Positions 18,897-28,947 of a stretch of DNA of 52,483 nt are shown one piece after another. The notes under the pieces were generated by a model. It worked only from the letters and a program-made list of their open reading frames with translations. It was not told where the DNA came from and made no database searches. The position numbers and the translations under genes were made by a program. The stretch comes from Verrucomicrobiota bacterium (GTDB lineage Bacteria; Verrucomicrobiota; Verrucomicrobiia; JABWAM01). Every line of letters begins with the position of its first letter. Within the stretch, counting starts at the first letter, position 1. The stretch covers positions 1 to 52,483 of the forward strand of contig JACQHZ010000078.1 of the NCBI GenBank assembly GCA_016198745.1, in the 5' to 3' direction.

Positions 18897-20717
18897 ATGC
18901 CAAACGATAAACCCATTTCAGACTGGTTGATTCAGCTTCGCCATCACCTTGATTTGAGCCAAGAGGAACTGGCGGCGCGTCTGAATGTTTCGTTTGCCAC
19001 AGTAAACAGATGGGAACGGGGAAAAGTCAAACCCCAACAAACCCAACTCCAAGCCATTGAAAAACTGATGGCGGAAGCCGGTTTGACCGGGGAACCGGTC
19101 AAATCTGAAATGGCGGTGACTCCCAGCACGCGCCGTCGCCGGGGGCTGTCCGGCAGCAAGGTGTTGAGCACGAAATCCATGGAGCAGATGCTTTGGGATG
19201 CAGCCTGTTCAATTCGTGGCGAGAAGGATGCGCCAAAATTCAAGGATGACATCCTGCCTCTCCTTTTTATCAAACGTCTCTCCGATGTTTTCGACGATGA
19301 AATCCAACGACTGACCGAACAATTTGGCGAGCGCAAAACCGCGCTCGAAGTCCTGGAAGACGACCATTCTCTTGTGCGTTTCTATATCCCGCCCGAAGCG
19401 CGCTGGACGGTGGTGGGAGGAAGAGAAGCATTCAAATGGCCGAAAAATAGAGAGCCAAAATCCCTGGGTGAACAACTCACCACGACGATTCGCGCCATCG
19501 TGAAGGAGAACCCTTCGCTTGCGGGCGTGATTGACATCGTGGACTTCAACGAAACGCGAAACGGCGAGCGCGAAATCAGCGACGCGGCGCTGAAAGGCAT
19601 CATCGAGACATTCTCCGACCCGCGCTACCGACTTGGTCTGCATGACGTGGAGCCGGACTTCCTTGGCCGCTGCTACGAATATCTCCTGCGGAAATTCGCG
19701 GAGGGCCAGGGCCAGAGCGCGGGCGAATTTTTCACACCCACCGAGGTCGGTTTCCTTATGGCGGAAATCATGCGGCCGCGTCCTGGTGAGGAATGTTATG
19801 ACTATGCGTGCGGATCATTTGGTCTGCTTGTGAAGTTGCAGATTGTCTGCCGGCGGCTCGATCCGCTCAGCAAGGTGCCGCTCAAGCTCTGCGGACAGGA
19901 ATTGATGGGATCGAGCTACGCCATCGCGTGCATGAACAAAATCATTCATGACATGGAAGGCGAGATTTTGCGCGGCGATTCGATGCGCAACCCGAAGTTC
20001 AGGGAGGGCGACACGCGGCTGAAGAGGTTCGATATTGTGGTGGCCAATCCGATGTGGAATCAGCCGTTTGATCCGGAAGGTTACGAAAATGATCCATTTG
20101 GGCGCTTCGAGGAACAAGGCGGCATCACCACGGGTAAGGCGGATTGGGCATGGCTCCAGCACACGCTCGTCGCGATGAAGGACAGCGGACGCGCCGCCGT
20201 GGTGCTCGACACCGGCGCGGTCACGCGCGGCAGCGGCAGCAAGGGCGAAGACCGTGAGAAAACAATCCGCAAATGGTTCGTCGAGCAGGACGTGGTGGAC
20301 GGCGTGATTCTGCTGCCCGACAACCTTTTCTACAACACCACCGCGCCAGGCATCATCATGGTGCTGAACCGGCAGAAACCGAAATCGCGCAAGGGCAGGA
20401 TCGTGCTCGTCAACGCCGGCGCCGAGTTCAAGAAAGGCCAGCCGAAAAATTACATCCCCGAACCCGGCATCCGTAAAATCGCCGCCGCCTTCCTCGGCGG
20501 CGCGGACGTCGAAAAATTCGTCAAGATCATCACCACCGCCGAAGCCGCGCAAAACGATTACAACCTTTCCCCGTCTCGCTACGTCGGCACGGCCGCCGAC
20601 GAAACGTATCGGGAGATTCCGGAGATCGTGGCGGAACTGCGGCAACACGCACAGGAGGCAACCAAGGTCACAAGGGAACTGGACCGGATTCTGAAGCAGA
20701 TCGGAGTTGCGGGATGA
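18897..20717 (+). CDS. hsdM: Type I RM methyltransferase HsdM with N-terminal XRE helix-turn-helix domain
   Basis: [38 protein letters not shown] (XRE HTH) followed by HsdM ([30 protein letters not shown]). Confidence 0.93.
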   Translation: MPNDKPISDWLIQLRHHLDLSQEELAARLNVSFATVNRWERGKVKPQQTQLQAIEKLMAEAGLTGEPVKSEMAVTPSTRRRRGLSGSKVLSTKSMEQMLWDAACSIRGEKDAPKFKDDILPLLFIKRLSDVFDDEIQRLTEQFGERKTALEVLEDDHSLVRFYIPPEARWTVVGGREAFKWPKNREPKSLGEQLTTTIRAIVKENPSLAGVIDIVDFNETRNGEREISDAALKGIIETFSDPRYRLGLHDVEPDFLGRCYEYLLRKFAEGQGQSAGEFFTPTEVGFLMAEIMRPRPGEECYDYACGSFGLLVKLQIVCRRLDPLSKVPLKLCGQELMGSSYAIACMNKIIHDMEGEILRGDSMRNPKFREGDTRLKRFDIVVANPMWNQPFDPEGYENDPFGRFEEQGGITTGKADWAWLQHTLVAMKDSGRAAVVLDTGAVTRGSGSKGEDREKTIRKWFVEQDVVDGVILLPDNLFYNTTAPGIIMVLNRQKPKSRKGRIVLVNAGAEFKKGQPKNYIPEPGIRKIAAAFLGGADVEKFVKIITTAEAAQNDYNLSPSRYVGTAADETYREIPEIVAELRQHAQEATKVTRELDRILKQIGVAG

Positions 20718-20778
20718 AAACCGCCCCCCAGATCCGGGAGTCGGCGACTCTCGAATGGAGCACGCGCGTTCAGTGTGA

Positions 20779-20900
20779 CACAGGCTTCCAGCCTGTGAAA
20801 CCGGAGAGCACGGCCAAGATGGCCGTGTCACCCTCCTGCAATGGTGTACTCCCAAACGGATTTGCCAGACAGTGTCTGGCCAATAGTGCCGACGGCGTCC
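20779..20900. repeat. REP cluster with GTGACAC-type head
   Basis: CACAGGCT-TCC-AGCCTGTG (20779-20797); CACGGCCA-AGA-TGGCCGTG (20809-20827); GCCAGACA-G-TGTCTGGC further right. Confidence 0.8.
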
Positions 20901-21024
20901 CCACTATTGACATGGCCTGCGGCCTGCGCGTAGATTTCGCGCAGTCAATTGCTCCCCACTGGATCAGTTCGGCGCGTCGAACCTCTGGTGGGGTTATCTT
21001 TTTTGTGGGGCCGGCGTCCCCACA

Positions 21025-21175
21025 ATTGCGGGTGTCCCCGGAGAAACTCCTGCAGAGTCTCTCGTACCGCCACACGGAACGGATCGTGGAATTCGACGAC
21101 AATCTCAAACACGCGTTCTACGAAACCGAATCCATGCGCGACAACTGGTCGGTCCGGGAACTGAAATGGCAGACA
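21025..21175 (+). pseudogene. Remnant of DUF1016/YhcG-type (PDDEXK) protein
   Basis: VSPEKLLQSLSYRHTERIVEFDDNLKHAFYETESMRDNWSVRELKWQ resembles DUF1016 N-terminal region; rest absent. Confidence 0.6.
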
Positions 21176-21321
21176 ACGCCAATCGCTGGCAGAAAAAATG
21201 TTGTGGACAGGGACATCTTCCGTGCTAGTGTTGGTTTAGCACACCCGCCAAGCCTCTGGCCCAGCCATGCTCAAATGTGGCGGGTTTTTCTTTTTCCCGT
21301 TTTCCCTGTCGGGGGTGGTGG

Positions 21322-22212
21322 ATGAAATACGCCAAGCCGCCACTCACCTATGAGCAACAGGCCGACCTCCTGATCCAGCGTGGCTTGACGGTTAACCGTG
21401 ACTTGCTCATTAAACGATTGCAGGCGGTCAACTACTACCGACTCAGTGCATACTGCCGTCCGTTCAAGCAGGCGGACAACACGTTCAAGCCCGGCACAAC
21501 GTTTGACACAGTTTGGCAGCGTTACACCTTCGATCGTCAATTCCGTCTGCTTGTCATGGATGCCATTGAGCGAGTGGAAATCGCCATCCGCTCCCGTCTT
21601 GTTTACGAACTCGTGCATCGCTACGGCACATTTGCGCAACTCGATTTCCGCGCATTTCCCGGCATCCCTCCCGTCGAGCATCGGCGCCTGTTGGATGAAC
21701 TCCACGAAAATGCCCTCAAAAGTTCTGAGGCATTCGTGGGCCATTTCCGCCGCACTTATGACGAGTTTCCCGACATCCCGTTGTGGGCAGCCGCTGAAAC
21801 CATGACTTTCGGCCAGATGTTCACCATGTTTCGGCGCAGCGAAATGCACGTCCAGCGCGCCATTGCCACCGGCTACGGCATCAAGGGCAAAGTGTTGCTC
21901 TCCTGGCTATTGACCCTGAACTACGTGCGCAACCTTTGTGCCCACCACGCCCGCCTGTGGAATCGCGAACTCGCGATCAAACCGCTCATTCCATACGAGC
22001 GTCACGATCCCCGCTGGCATGCGCCATCGCCGGTGGACAATCACCGCATCTTCGTCGTCATCACATTGCTCCACTACCTGATGGGGCGTGTCGCTCCGCA
22101 AAGCCACTGGCGGCAACGGCTTTATGATCTTTTTGATCGTTACCCGGAAATTCCTTTGGCCGCCATGGGAATACCCGGTGACTGGAAAAATCATCCACTA
22201 TGGGTGTCGTAA
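21322..22212 (+). CDS. Abi_2 (AbiD/AbiF) family abortive-infection protein
   Basis: LTYEQQADLLIQRGL...LQAVNYYRLSAYCRPF...RVEIAIRSRLVYEL...NYVRNLCAHHARLWNRELAIKP (HEPN-like R-x4-H). Confidence 0.93.
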   Translation: MKYAKPPLTYEQQADLLIQRGLTVNRDLLIKRLQAVNYYRLSAYCRPFKQADNTFKPGTTFDTVWQRYTFDRQFRLLVMDAIERVEIAIRSRLVYELVHRYGTFAQLDFRAFPGIPPVEHRRLLDELHENALKSSEAFVGHFRRTYDEFPDIPLWAAAETMTFGQMFTMFRRSEMHVQRAIATGYGIKGKVLLSWLLTLNYVRNLCAHHARLWNRELAIKPLIPYERHDPRWHAPSPVDNHRIFVVITLLHYLMGRVAPQSHWRQRLYDLFDRYPEIPLAAMGIPGDWKNHPLWVS

Positions 22213-23435
22213 TGGACAACGAGACCAAAGATCTGGCAATGCCCAAAGGATGGAGTGTGACCATGCTGCGCTCCGTCTGCCACAAAACCTCCTTGTGGAA
22301 TCCCGAGCGGGAAAAGCGCGACCGCTTTCGCTACATCGACGTATCATCGGTTTCTAATGACCGCTTTTGCGTCACCGAGGCCCAAGAAATTTCTGCGGCC
22401 AGCGCCCCCAGCAGAGCGCGAAAGATCGTCAAGCGCGGAGACGTGATTTACGCCACCGTGCGCCCTTCGCTGAAAAGGGTGGCGTGGCTCGATTCTGAAT
22501 TCGACGACCAGATCGCATCCACCGCTTTCTGCGTCGTCCGAGCAGACTGCAAACAAGCTGTCTCACAATTCCTCTATTTTCTTCTTTTGAGCGATGACGT
22601 GAATCGCAAGATCATCAAGCACGAGCATGGCGCCAGTTATCCAGCGGTTACGGATAAGGATGTGCTGAATCAAGAAATCCCGCTTCCGCCCTTGCCAGAG
22701 CAGCAGCGCATCGCGGCGGTGTTGTGGAAGATTCAGAAGGCGGTGGAGATCGAGGATGCCATCGTGCGCAACGCGCGCGACCTGAAAAAATCCCTGCTGC
22801 GCCGCCTCTTCACCCGCGGCCTGCGCGGCGAGCCACAAAAAGAGACCGAAATTGGGCCGATTCCGGAAAGTTGGGACATTGTGTGCGTCGAATCGGCCGT
22901 TACGGCATTTCGGTTTTCCCGTGAAAGGCAAATTCCCGCTTCTCATTACAAGGCTACGGGGAAATTTCCAATCATTGACCAAGGGCAAGAGGTTGTAGCT
23001 GGCTATACGGACGATGAGAACAAAATCTTTGATCTGGCACACCCGCTCATCATCTTTGGAGATCACACACGCGCCATGAAATTCGTGGATTTTCCGTTTG
23101 CACTCGGAGCGGATGGAACAAAACCGCTTATTGCGTCCCCAGGTTTCGATCCTCTGTATTTATTTTTTGCACTTTGTTTTTTGGAAATACCCTCGCGAGG
23201 CTACAATCGCCATTTCAAGTTTCTCGCCGAATCTCTTATCCCCAAACCAGCAACGGAAGAGGAACAACAAAAAATCGCCCGCATCCTGCAAACTGTTGAC
23301 CGCAAAATCGAGGCGCATGAATCGAAAAAGCGTTCGCTGCAAGACCTGTTCAAGACGATGCTGCACAAACTGATGACCGCCCAAATCCGTGTCCACAATC
23401 TGGACATTGATACGAGTGCGGTGGAGACAGCATGA
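22212..23435 (+). CDS. hsdS: Type I RM specificity subunit HsdS
   Basis: EIPLPPLPEQQRIAAVLWKIQKAVEIEDAIVRNARDLKKSLLRRLFTRGLRGE; second TRD and C-terminal repeat. Confidence 0.95.
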   Translation: MDNETKDLAMPKGWSVTMLRSVCHKTSLWNPEREKRDRFRYIDVSSVSNDRFCVTEAQEISAASAPSRARKIVKRGDVIYATVRPSLKRVAWLDSEFDDQIASTAFCVVRADCKQAVSQFLYFLLLSDDVNRKIIKHEHGASYPAVTDKDVLNQEIPLPPLPEQQRIAAVLWKIQKAVEIEDAIVRNARDLKKSLLRRLFTRGLRGEPQKETEIGPIPESWDIVCVESAVTAFRFSRERQIPASHYKATGKFPIIDQGQEVVAGYTDDENKIFDLAHPLIIFGDHTRAMKFVDFPFALGADGTKPLIASPGFDPLYLFFALCFLEIPSRGYNRHFKFLAESLIPKPATEEEQQKIARILQTVDRKIEAHESKKRSLQDLFKTMLHKLMTAQIRVHNLDIDTSAVETA

Positions 23436-24625
23436 TCAATAAAAACTTTGACCAGATCGAAAAGGCCGATATCGAGGCGCTTGTGGCACATGCCGTCGGC
23501 GAGAGCCGAATGCTTGATTACAAGGAATCGCTACCCGGTGGTGTGGATGCTGATAAGCGGGAGTTTCTGGCCGATGTTTCCTCTTTTGCCAACGCATCAG
23601 GGGGCGACCTGATTTTTGGAATCCGCGAACAACGAGATGCGGCCAACAAGCCCACCAGCGTTCCCGAAGCCGTTTGCGGGTTGCCAGGTGTGAACGTGGA
23701 TGCAGAGAAATTGCGATTGGAAAACATCCTTCGCGATGGCCTCGATCCGCGGGCGCCCGGCATTCAGATTCGTGCAATCAATGGTTTTGAGGGCGGTCCG
23801 GTCATGCTTTTCCGCATTCCAAAAAGCTGGGCTTCGCCGCACATGGTCAAGTTCAGTTCGAGATTCTATTCGCGAAACAACGCTGGCAAATATCCTCTGG
23901 ATGTCCGCGAAATCCGCGCCGCATTTTTTCTCTCCCAGGACTTGCCTGAGCGGATTCGCCGATTCCGCGATGACCGCCTCGCAAAGATCGTCGCAAACGA
24001 AACGCCTTTGCCTTTGAGAGAGAAACCGAAGGTCGTTCTTCAGGTCCTGCCGATCACGTCTTTTGAGCCTGCCGCTGTTGTGGATGTGAAAACAATCCGT
24101 GATCCATTGGTCCGACTGAAACCCATCCCCGACTGCGGTTGTGATGGTCGCTTTAATTTTGATGGTTTTATAACTTTTTTTCAGCATCGAGAATCACCCT
24201 GCGCCGTGGCCTATACTCAATTGTTTCGAAATGGAGCGATTGAGGCCGTCGATACATTCCTCCTGGAACCTGGTTTTGATGACAAGAAGCAAATCCCGTC
24301 CGTCGATTTTGAGCGATATTTGATAAGTATCATTCAGCATTATCTGGAGACTGAAAGGCAATTGGAACTTCATCCGCCAATCTTTGTGGTGCTGACACTC
24401 CTGGGTGTGCATGGATACAGGATGGCTGTTGCCCCAGGACGGGAGAGTCGCATCCGACATCCGATTGACCGAGATTCGCTGCTGCTTCCCGAAGTCATCA
24501 TCGAGGATTTTGGCGTGAAGGTTGCGACGGTTCTCCGTCCTGTCTTCGATGCGCTCTGGCAGGCGGCGGGACACCGGGGCAGCCCCAACTACGATGAAAA
24601 CGACAATTGGAAGGCGCATGCTTAA
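23432..24625 (+). CDS. AlbA_2/Schlafen-like DNA-binding domain protein
   Basis: ESRMLDYKESLPGGVDADKREFLADVSSFANASGGDLIFGIRE; 4-bp overlap with hsdS. Confidence 0.85.
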   Translation: MINKNFDQIEKADIEALVAHAVGESRMLDYKESLPGGVDADKREFLADVSSFANASGGDLIFGIREQRDAANKPTSVPEAVCGLPGVNVDAEKLRLENILRDGLDPRAPGIQIRAINGFEGGPVMLFRIPKSWASPHMVKFSSRFYSRNNAGKYPLDVREIRAAFFLSQDLPERIRRFRDDRLAKIVANETPLPLREKPKVVLQVLPITSFEPAAVVDVKTIRDPLVRLKPIPDCGCDGRFNFDGFITFFQHRESPCAVAYTQLFRNGAIEAVDTFLLEPGFDDKKQIPSVDFERYLISIIQHYLETERQLELHPPIFVVLTLLGVHGYRMAVAPGRESRIRHPIDRDSLLLPEVIIEDFGVKVATVLRPVFDALWQAAGHRGSPNYDENDNWKAHA

Positions 24626-24928
24626 CTCAAAAACATCTTTCGCCACCACCGTGGTGGGGCTTCGTTTTTCTTCCCATCGCGAGATCACCCCCTACTTTTC
24701 AGCCCTCAAGCCTGCCATCCCTTACTGGAAAGAGAATGATGGCAGGAACGTCAGCGCCCTTAGGGTGTTGCGCGGCAATCAGATAGAAAAGAACGCAACA
24801 GGCAGCCTTTCGGCTCGCGGTCGGGACAAGTAAGCCCAACACCCAGCGCAGTTGAAACCTCATGCAGATGTTGATCGGAAGCAAGTACAAAAATTAAAAA
24901 GTTTTATAGCGCAGTCCCTTGACCAAAC

Positions 24929-27900
24929 ATGAGCGCCAATCTCGCCAACGGAGCCGGCACGGTTCAGTTCCCCCTGGTGAAGCATGCCGAGGGCGTGGGA
25001 TGGACGGTTCTTCCCGATGCCGAGGCGCTCCACCGACGCGGCGGCGAAGCGGGTCTGTTCTTCTATGGCGAACTGGAGGCGGCCTTGCTCCGGCTCAATC
25101 CGGGGGTGGTGACGGCGGAAAATGTTCAGTCCATCGTCCAGCGGATGGAGAGTGTGCCCAAAACCATCGAAGGCAATCGCGAAATCCTTGAGTGGTTGCG
25201 CGGCAATCGGACGGTTTATGACGAACGGGAAAAGCGACATCGCAATGTGACGCTGATTGATTTCGTGAGCCTCGAACGAAACGTGTTTCACGTCACCTGC
25301 GAATGGACGTTCAAGACGGGCAACCGCAAGGGCAACCGCGCCGACGTCGTTTTCCTCGTGAACGGCGTTCCGGTTGCCATTGTCGAGAACAAGAACCCGA
25401 AATTGCCCGATGCCATGGAGCGCGCCATCCAGCAGCTTCGGCGCTACGAGGCGGAGACGCCCGAACTCCTGCTTGCGCCGCAGGTGTTCAACATCACGCA
25501 CCTGATCGAGTATTTCTACGGGGTCACCTGGAGCTATTCGCACAAGGGAATTTTCAACTGGAAAGAAGAAGTAGCTCAAGCTTCCAGCTTGAGAATCACA
25601 CCAGGGAACGTTCTTCCGGACCTGCAACCGTTCAATCCCTATGAACCGGTGGCCATCACCAACCGCAACCTGCCGCATTGGCAGCAGGAGGGCACAACGT
25701 ACTTTGTCACCTTTCGACTTGCGGATGCGCTGCCGCCAGCCCGTCTTCGAGAACTCGAGGAAGAACGAGAAACATGGCTGGCGCGTCACGGAACGCCAAA
25801 GACAAAAGAAGAGAAAGCGGACTATTATCGCTTGTTTTCTCAGCGGGTCGAAGACTGGCTTGATGCTGGAACCGGTTCGTGTGCGCTGGCCCGGTCTGAT
25901 TGTGGGCAGATTGTGGCGGACGCGTTGAAGCATTTCCATGGCCATCGGTATCGCCTCGGCGCATGGGTCGCGATGCCCAATCATATGCATGTTGTTTTCA
26001 CCCCTCTGGCGGGATATTCCTTGTCGAGCGTGATGCACAGTTGGAAGTCGTTCACGGCGAATCAAATCAACAAGTTGCTTGGGCGGACGGGGGAATTCTG
26101 GCAACACGAGTCCTTCGATCACATTGTCCGCGACGTGAGTGATCTGCATCGAATTGAAGAGTACGTCGCGAGGAATCCCGAAAAGGCGGGAGTGACATGT
26201 GCTCAACAGGGCGCAGGGTGGGTGTATCGGCGGGAAGATGATGAGAGACAAAACCAGGATGCTTCTTCTTCTGGAAACTACAAGCAGGATGCTTGTGTTA
26301 CTGTTGGGCATTACAAGCAGGATGCTTGTGCTACTTCTTTTGGGCAGGCCGTGCGGAGCTTTTTCGAGCGACGGAGTTTCCTGCTGATGCTCAAGGGGTG
26401 GATTCTCTTTTATCTCAAGGACGACGAACTTCAAAAAACGGTTCTGCGCCAGCATCAAACACGCGCGGCCACGAAGGTCGTGGCGCGGTGCGCAGATCAA
26501 ACCAAGCGGACGGGGCTGGTCTGGCACACGCAGGGTTCGGGCAAAACATTCACGCTGATCACCGCCGGCCGGCTCATTCTTGAGGATATCGATCACTTCC
26601 CCGGCGCGACGGTGATGCTGGTGGTGGATCGGAACGAGTTGGAGGGCCAGTTGTCGGGCTGGGTGGAGCGATTGGTCGGCGAGATGCAGGGACGAAACAT
26701 CAAGATCGCATACGCCGACTCGCGGGCGCGGCTCCAAGAGCTTCTCGACCAGGACTTTCGCGGCCTCATCATTTCGATGATTCACAAGTTCGAGGACATT
26801 CGAAAGGACAGTTGCAACCGGGCCAATTTCTACGTGTTGATTGACGAGGCTCACCGCTCCACGGGTGGCGACCTGGGCAGCTACCTCATGGCCGCGTTGC
26901 CGAATGCCACGCTCATTGGCTTTACGGGCACGCCGATTGACAAAACGGCGTATGGCCAGGGAACTTTCAAAGTGTTCGGGAAGGAAGACGAACAGGGCTA
27001 CCTCGATAAGTATTCCATCCGTGAGTCCATCAAGGATGGCACCACGCTCATCCTGCGTCACACACTGGCGCCAAGCACGATTCGTTTGCCTGAGGATTTG
27101 CTTGAAAAGGAATTCCTCAGCCTGGCCGAAGCCGAAGGCGTGAGTGATATCGAGGAATTGAATCGGATTCTTGATCGCGCGGTGAATTTGAAGGCGTTTC
27201 TCAAGGCGAATGATCGCGTGGATCAAGTGGCGCAGTTCGTCGCGGATCATTTCAAGAAGTCCGTCGAGCCACTTGGCTACAAGGCGTTTCTTGTGGCCGT
27301 GGATCGTGAGGCATGCGCGAAATACAAGGCTGCGCTCGACAAATATCTGCCGCCCGAGTATTCGACGGCGATCTACACGCAGAACGCTGCCGATGCCGTT
27401 GAGCGGCCGCTCGTTGCGAAGTTGCAACTTGATCCAGCTTCCGAAAAGAAAGCGCGCAAAGTGTTTCCGAAACCAGATCAGAACCCGAAAATCTTCATCG
27501 TCACCGACAAGCTGCTCACGGGCTACGACGCGCCGATCCTCTATTGCATGTATCTCGACAAACCGATGCGCGATCACGTTCTGCTGCAGGCGGTCGCGCG
27601 CGTGAATCGGCCTTACAAAGATGCGGCGGGCGTGAAAAAACCGTGCGGGTTGATCCTTGATTTTGTCGGCGTCTTGAAAGAGTTGAACAAGGCGCTTGCT
27701 TTCGACTCCGACGAAGTGAGCGGCGTGATCGAGAACCTTGATGTGCTTCTCTCGCGCTTCACGGAACTGATGGACGGCCGAGGAAGAGAATATCTCCAAG
27801 CCGCGGGTGGGGGTGGGAACGACGAAAAGCTGGAGAAGCTGCTTTACGAGACCTTCCTCGACAAGGAGAAGAGGCAGGAGTTCGTCGGGTTTTTCAAGGA

Positions 27901-28606
27901 GGTCGAGACCCTCTACGAGGTCCTGTCTCCCTCACCCGATCTGCGCGACTACATCGATGCCTATCACCGTCTCACTGACCTCTATGTCATGCTGCGCAAC
28001 GCGTATGGAAAAAAGACGACGTTTCACGGGGACATCGCGCGCAAGACGGAGAAGTTGGTGCGAGAGAGCGTGTCGGTTTATGGATTGGACCAATTGACGA
28101 AGACCGCTGAGTTCGACACCGAGGCGCTGGAGGCGTTGAAGCAAAAGGGAGGATCTGAAAACGCCAAGATCATCAACCTGGTGCGAAGCCTCCAGACCGC
28201 CGCTGCTCGGCGGGCCGAGAATGAACCTTATCTGATCCCCATCGCCGCGCGTGCGGAGGCGGTGATGGCCGCGTTGGAAGACCGTCAAGTTTCCACGAAG
28301 AAGGCCATGAACAGGATCGAGGCCATCGTGCGCGAGAAAATGCAGGCGGAAAACGAACGCAAGGAAACGAACCTCGATGCGAACACTTTCACGATCTATT
28401 GGCTCTTGAAACACGAAAAACTGGACCAGGAGTTGATTCTCGCCAAGGAGATCAACGCCCTTTATCTCCGTTTCCCGAACTGTGTGGTGAACGTGGAGGA
28501 ACAGCGTCAGTTGAAGGCAGAAATTTACAAATTGCTGCTGCGTGTCGTGAGCGGCAAGCGCATGGTGGAACTCACCGAGCAAATCTTGAAACTGAAGCGC
28601 CAATGA
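24929..28606 (+). CDS. hsdR: Type I RM restriction subunit HsdR interrupted in frame by a complete RAYT (REP-associated tyrosine transposase)
   Basis: HsdR nuclease part (NGVPVAIVENKNP) and helicase part (GLVWHTQGSGKTFTLI, LIDEAHRSTGG, GFTGTPIDK, LLTGYDAP) separated by about 255 aa of RAYT. Confidence 0.95.
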   Translation: MSANLANGAGTVQFPLVKHAEGVGWTVLPDAEALHRRGGEAGLFFYGELEAALLRLNPGVVTAENVQSIVQRMESVPKTIEGNREILEWLRGNRTVYDEREKRHRNVTLIDFVSLERNVFHVTCEWTFKTGNRKGNRADVVFLVNGVPVAIVENKNPKLPDAMERAIQQLRRYEAETPELLLAPQVFNITHLIEYFYGVTWSYSHKGIFNWKEEVAQASSLRITPGNVLPDLQPFNPYEPVAITNRNLPHWQQEGTTYFVTFRLADALPPARLRELEEERETWLARHGTPKTKEEKADYYRLFSQRVEDWLDAGTGSCALARSDCGQIVADALKHFHGHRYRLGAWVAMPNHMHVVFTPLAGYSLSSVMHSWKSFTANQINKLLGRTGEFWQHESFDHIVRDVSDLHRIEEYVARNPEKAGVTCAQQGAGWVYRREDDERQNQDASSSGNYKQDACVTVGHYKQDACATSFGQAVRSFFERRSFLLMLKGWILFYLKDDELQKTVLRQHQTRAATKVVARCADQTKRTGLVWHTQGSGKTFTLITAGRLILEDIDHFPGATVMLVVDRNELEGQLSGWVERLVGEMQGRNIKIAYADSRARLQELLDQDFRGLIISMIHKFEDIRKDSCNRANFYVLIDEAHRSTGGDLGSYLMAALPNATLIGFTGTPIDKTAYGQGTFKVFGKEDEQGYLDKYSIRESIKDGTTLILRHTLAPSTIRLPEDLLEKEFLSLAEAEGVSDIEELNRILDRAVNLKAFLKANDRVDQVAQFVADHFKKSVEPLGYKAFLVAVDREACAKYKAALDKYLPPEYSTAIYTQNAADAVERPLVAKLQLDPASEKKARKVFPKPDQNPKIFIVTDKLLTGYDAPILYCMYLDKPMRDHVLLQAVARVNRPYKDAAGVKKPCGLILDFVGVLKELNKALAFDSDEVSGVIENLDVLLSRFTELMDGRGREYLQAAGGGGNDEKLEKLLYETFLDKEKRQEFVGFFKEVETLYEVLSPSPDLRDYIDAYHRLTDLYVMLRNAYGKKTTFHGDIARKTEKLVRESVSVYGLDQLTKTAEFDTEALEALKQKGGSENAKIINLVRSLQTAAARRAENEPYLIPIAARAEAVMAALEDRQVSTKKAMNRIEAIVREKMQAENERKETNLDANTFTIYWLLKHEKLDQELILAKEINALYLRFPNCVVNVEEQRQLKAEIYKLLLRVVSGKRMVELTEQILKLKRQ
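25571..26334 (+). mobile_element. REP-RAYT element (REPtron) inserted in frame in hsdR
   Basis: NRNLPHWQQEGTTYFVTFRLADALPP...AMPNHMHVVFTPL (HUH) ...IEEYVARNPEKAGV (Tyr); left GTAG + CTCAAGCT-TCC-AGCTTGAG (25571-25593), right ACAAGCA-GGA-TGCTTGT twice (26280-26296, 26313-26329) ending in CTAC. Confidence 0.92.
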
Positions 28607-28947
28607 ACATCCGCAACCATGGCTCCGAGAAGAACCCCCGCTTGTTCAAGAGGCGGGTTGCGGAGTGGGCCGGTCAGATTTGCGTGAAACCGTCGCAGAT
28701 CCGCGTTCAAGACATGTCGCGCAAATGGGCGTCGTGCTCGACGCGCGGCTGGGTGACGTTTTCGAGCGATCTGCTCCACGAACCGAAGCGGTTTCAGGAT
28801 TTCGTCATCGTCCACGAATTGCTTCATCTCAAAATTCGCAATCACGGGAAACTTTTCAAAAGCCTGCTTTCCGGTTATGCGCCGGGCTGGCAGGAATTTG
28901 CCGCTGCACACCGGCATCCCGCGCGCATGCTCGCGACAAAGGGATGA
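28603..28947 (+). CDS. YgjP-like M48/DUF45 metal-dependent hydrolase, short form
   Basis: MSRKWASCSTRGWVTFSSDLLHEPKRFQDFVIVHELLHLKIRNHGKLFKSLL: HELLH zinc motif. Confidence 0.92.
   Translation: MNIRNHGSEKNPRLFKRRVAEWAGQICVKPSQIRVQDMSRKWASCSTRGWVTFSSDLLHEPKRFQDFVIVHELLHLKIRNHGKLFKSLLSGYAPGWQEFAAAHRHPARMLATKG

Noticed and set aside
20714-21325. 203-aa ORF as a real gene
   Set aside because: Composed of REP hairpins (CDTGFQPVKPESTAKMAVSP) and a DUF1016 fragment; no coherent domain.
26280-26329. 33-bp spaced direct repeats (attacaagcaggatgcttgtg) as a mini CRISPR array
   Set aside because: Only two copies with a short gap, in frame in coding sequence, and each is a REP hairpin at the RAYT boundary; no cas genes.
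24860-27799. 979-aa minus-strand ORF opposite hsdR (also 8280-10685 and 347-1984 minus)
   Set aside because: Shadow ORFs antisense to clear HsdR/HsdM genes; translations lack recognisable motifs and are explained by GC-rich codon bias.
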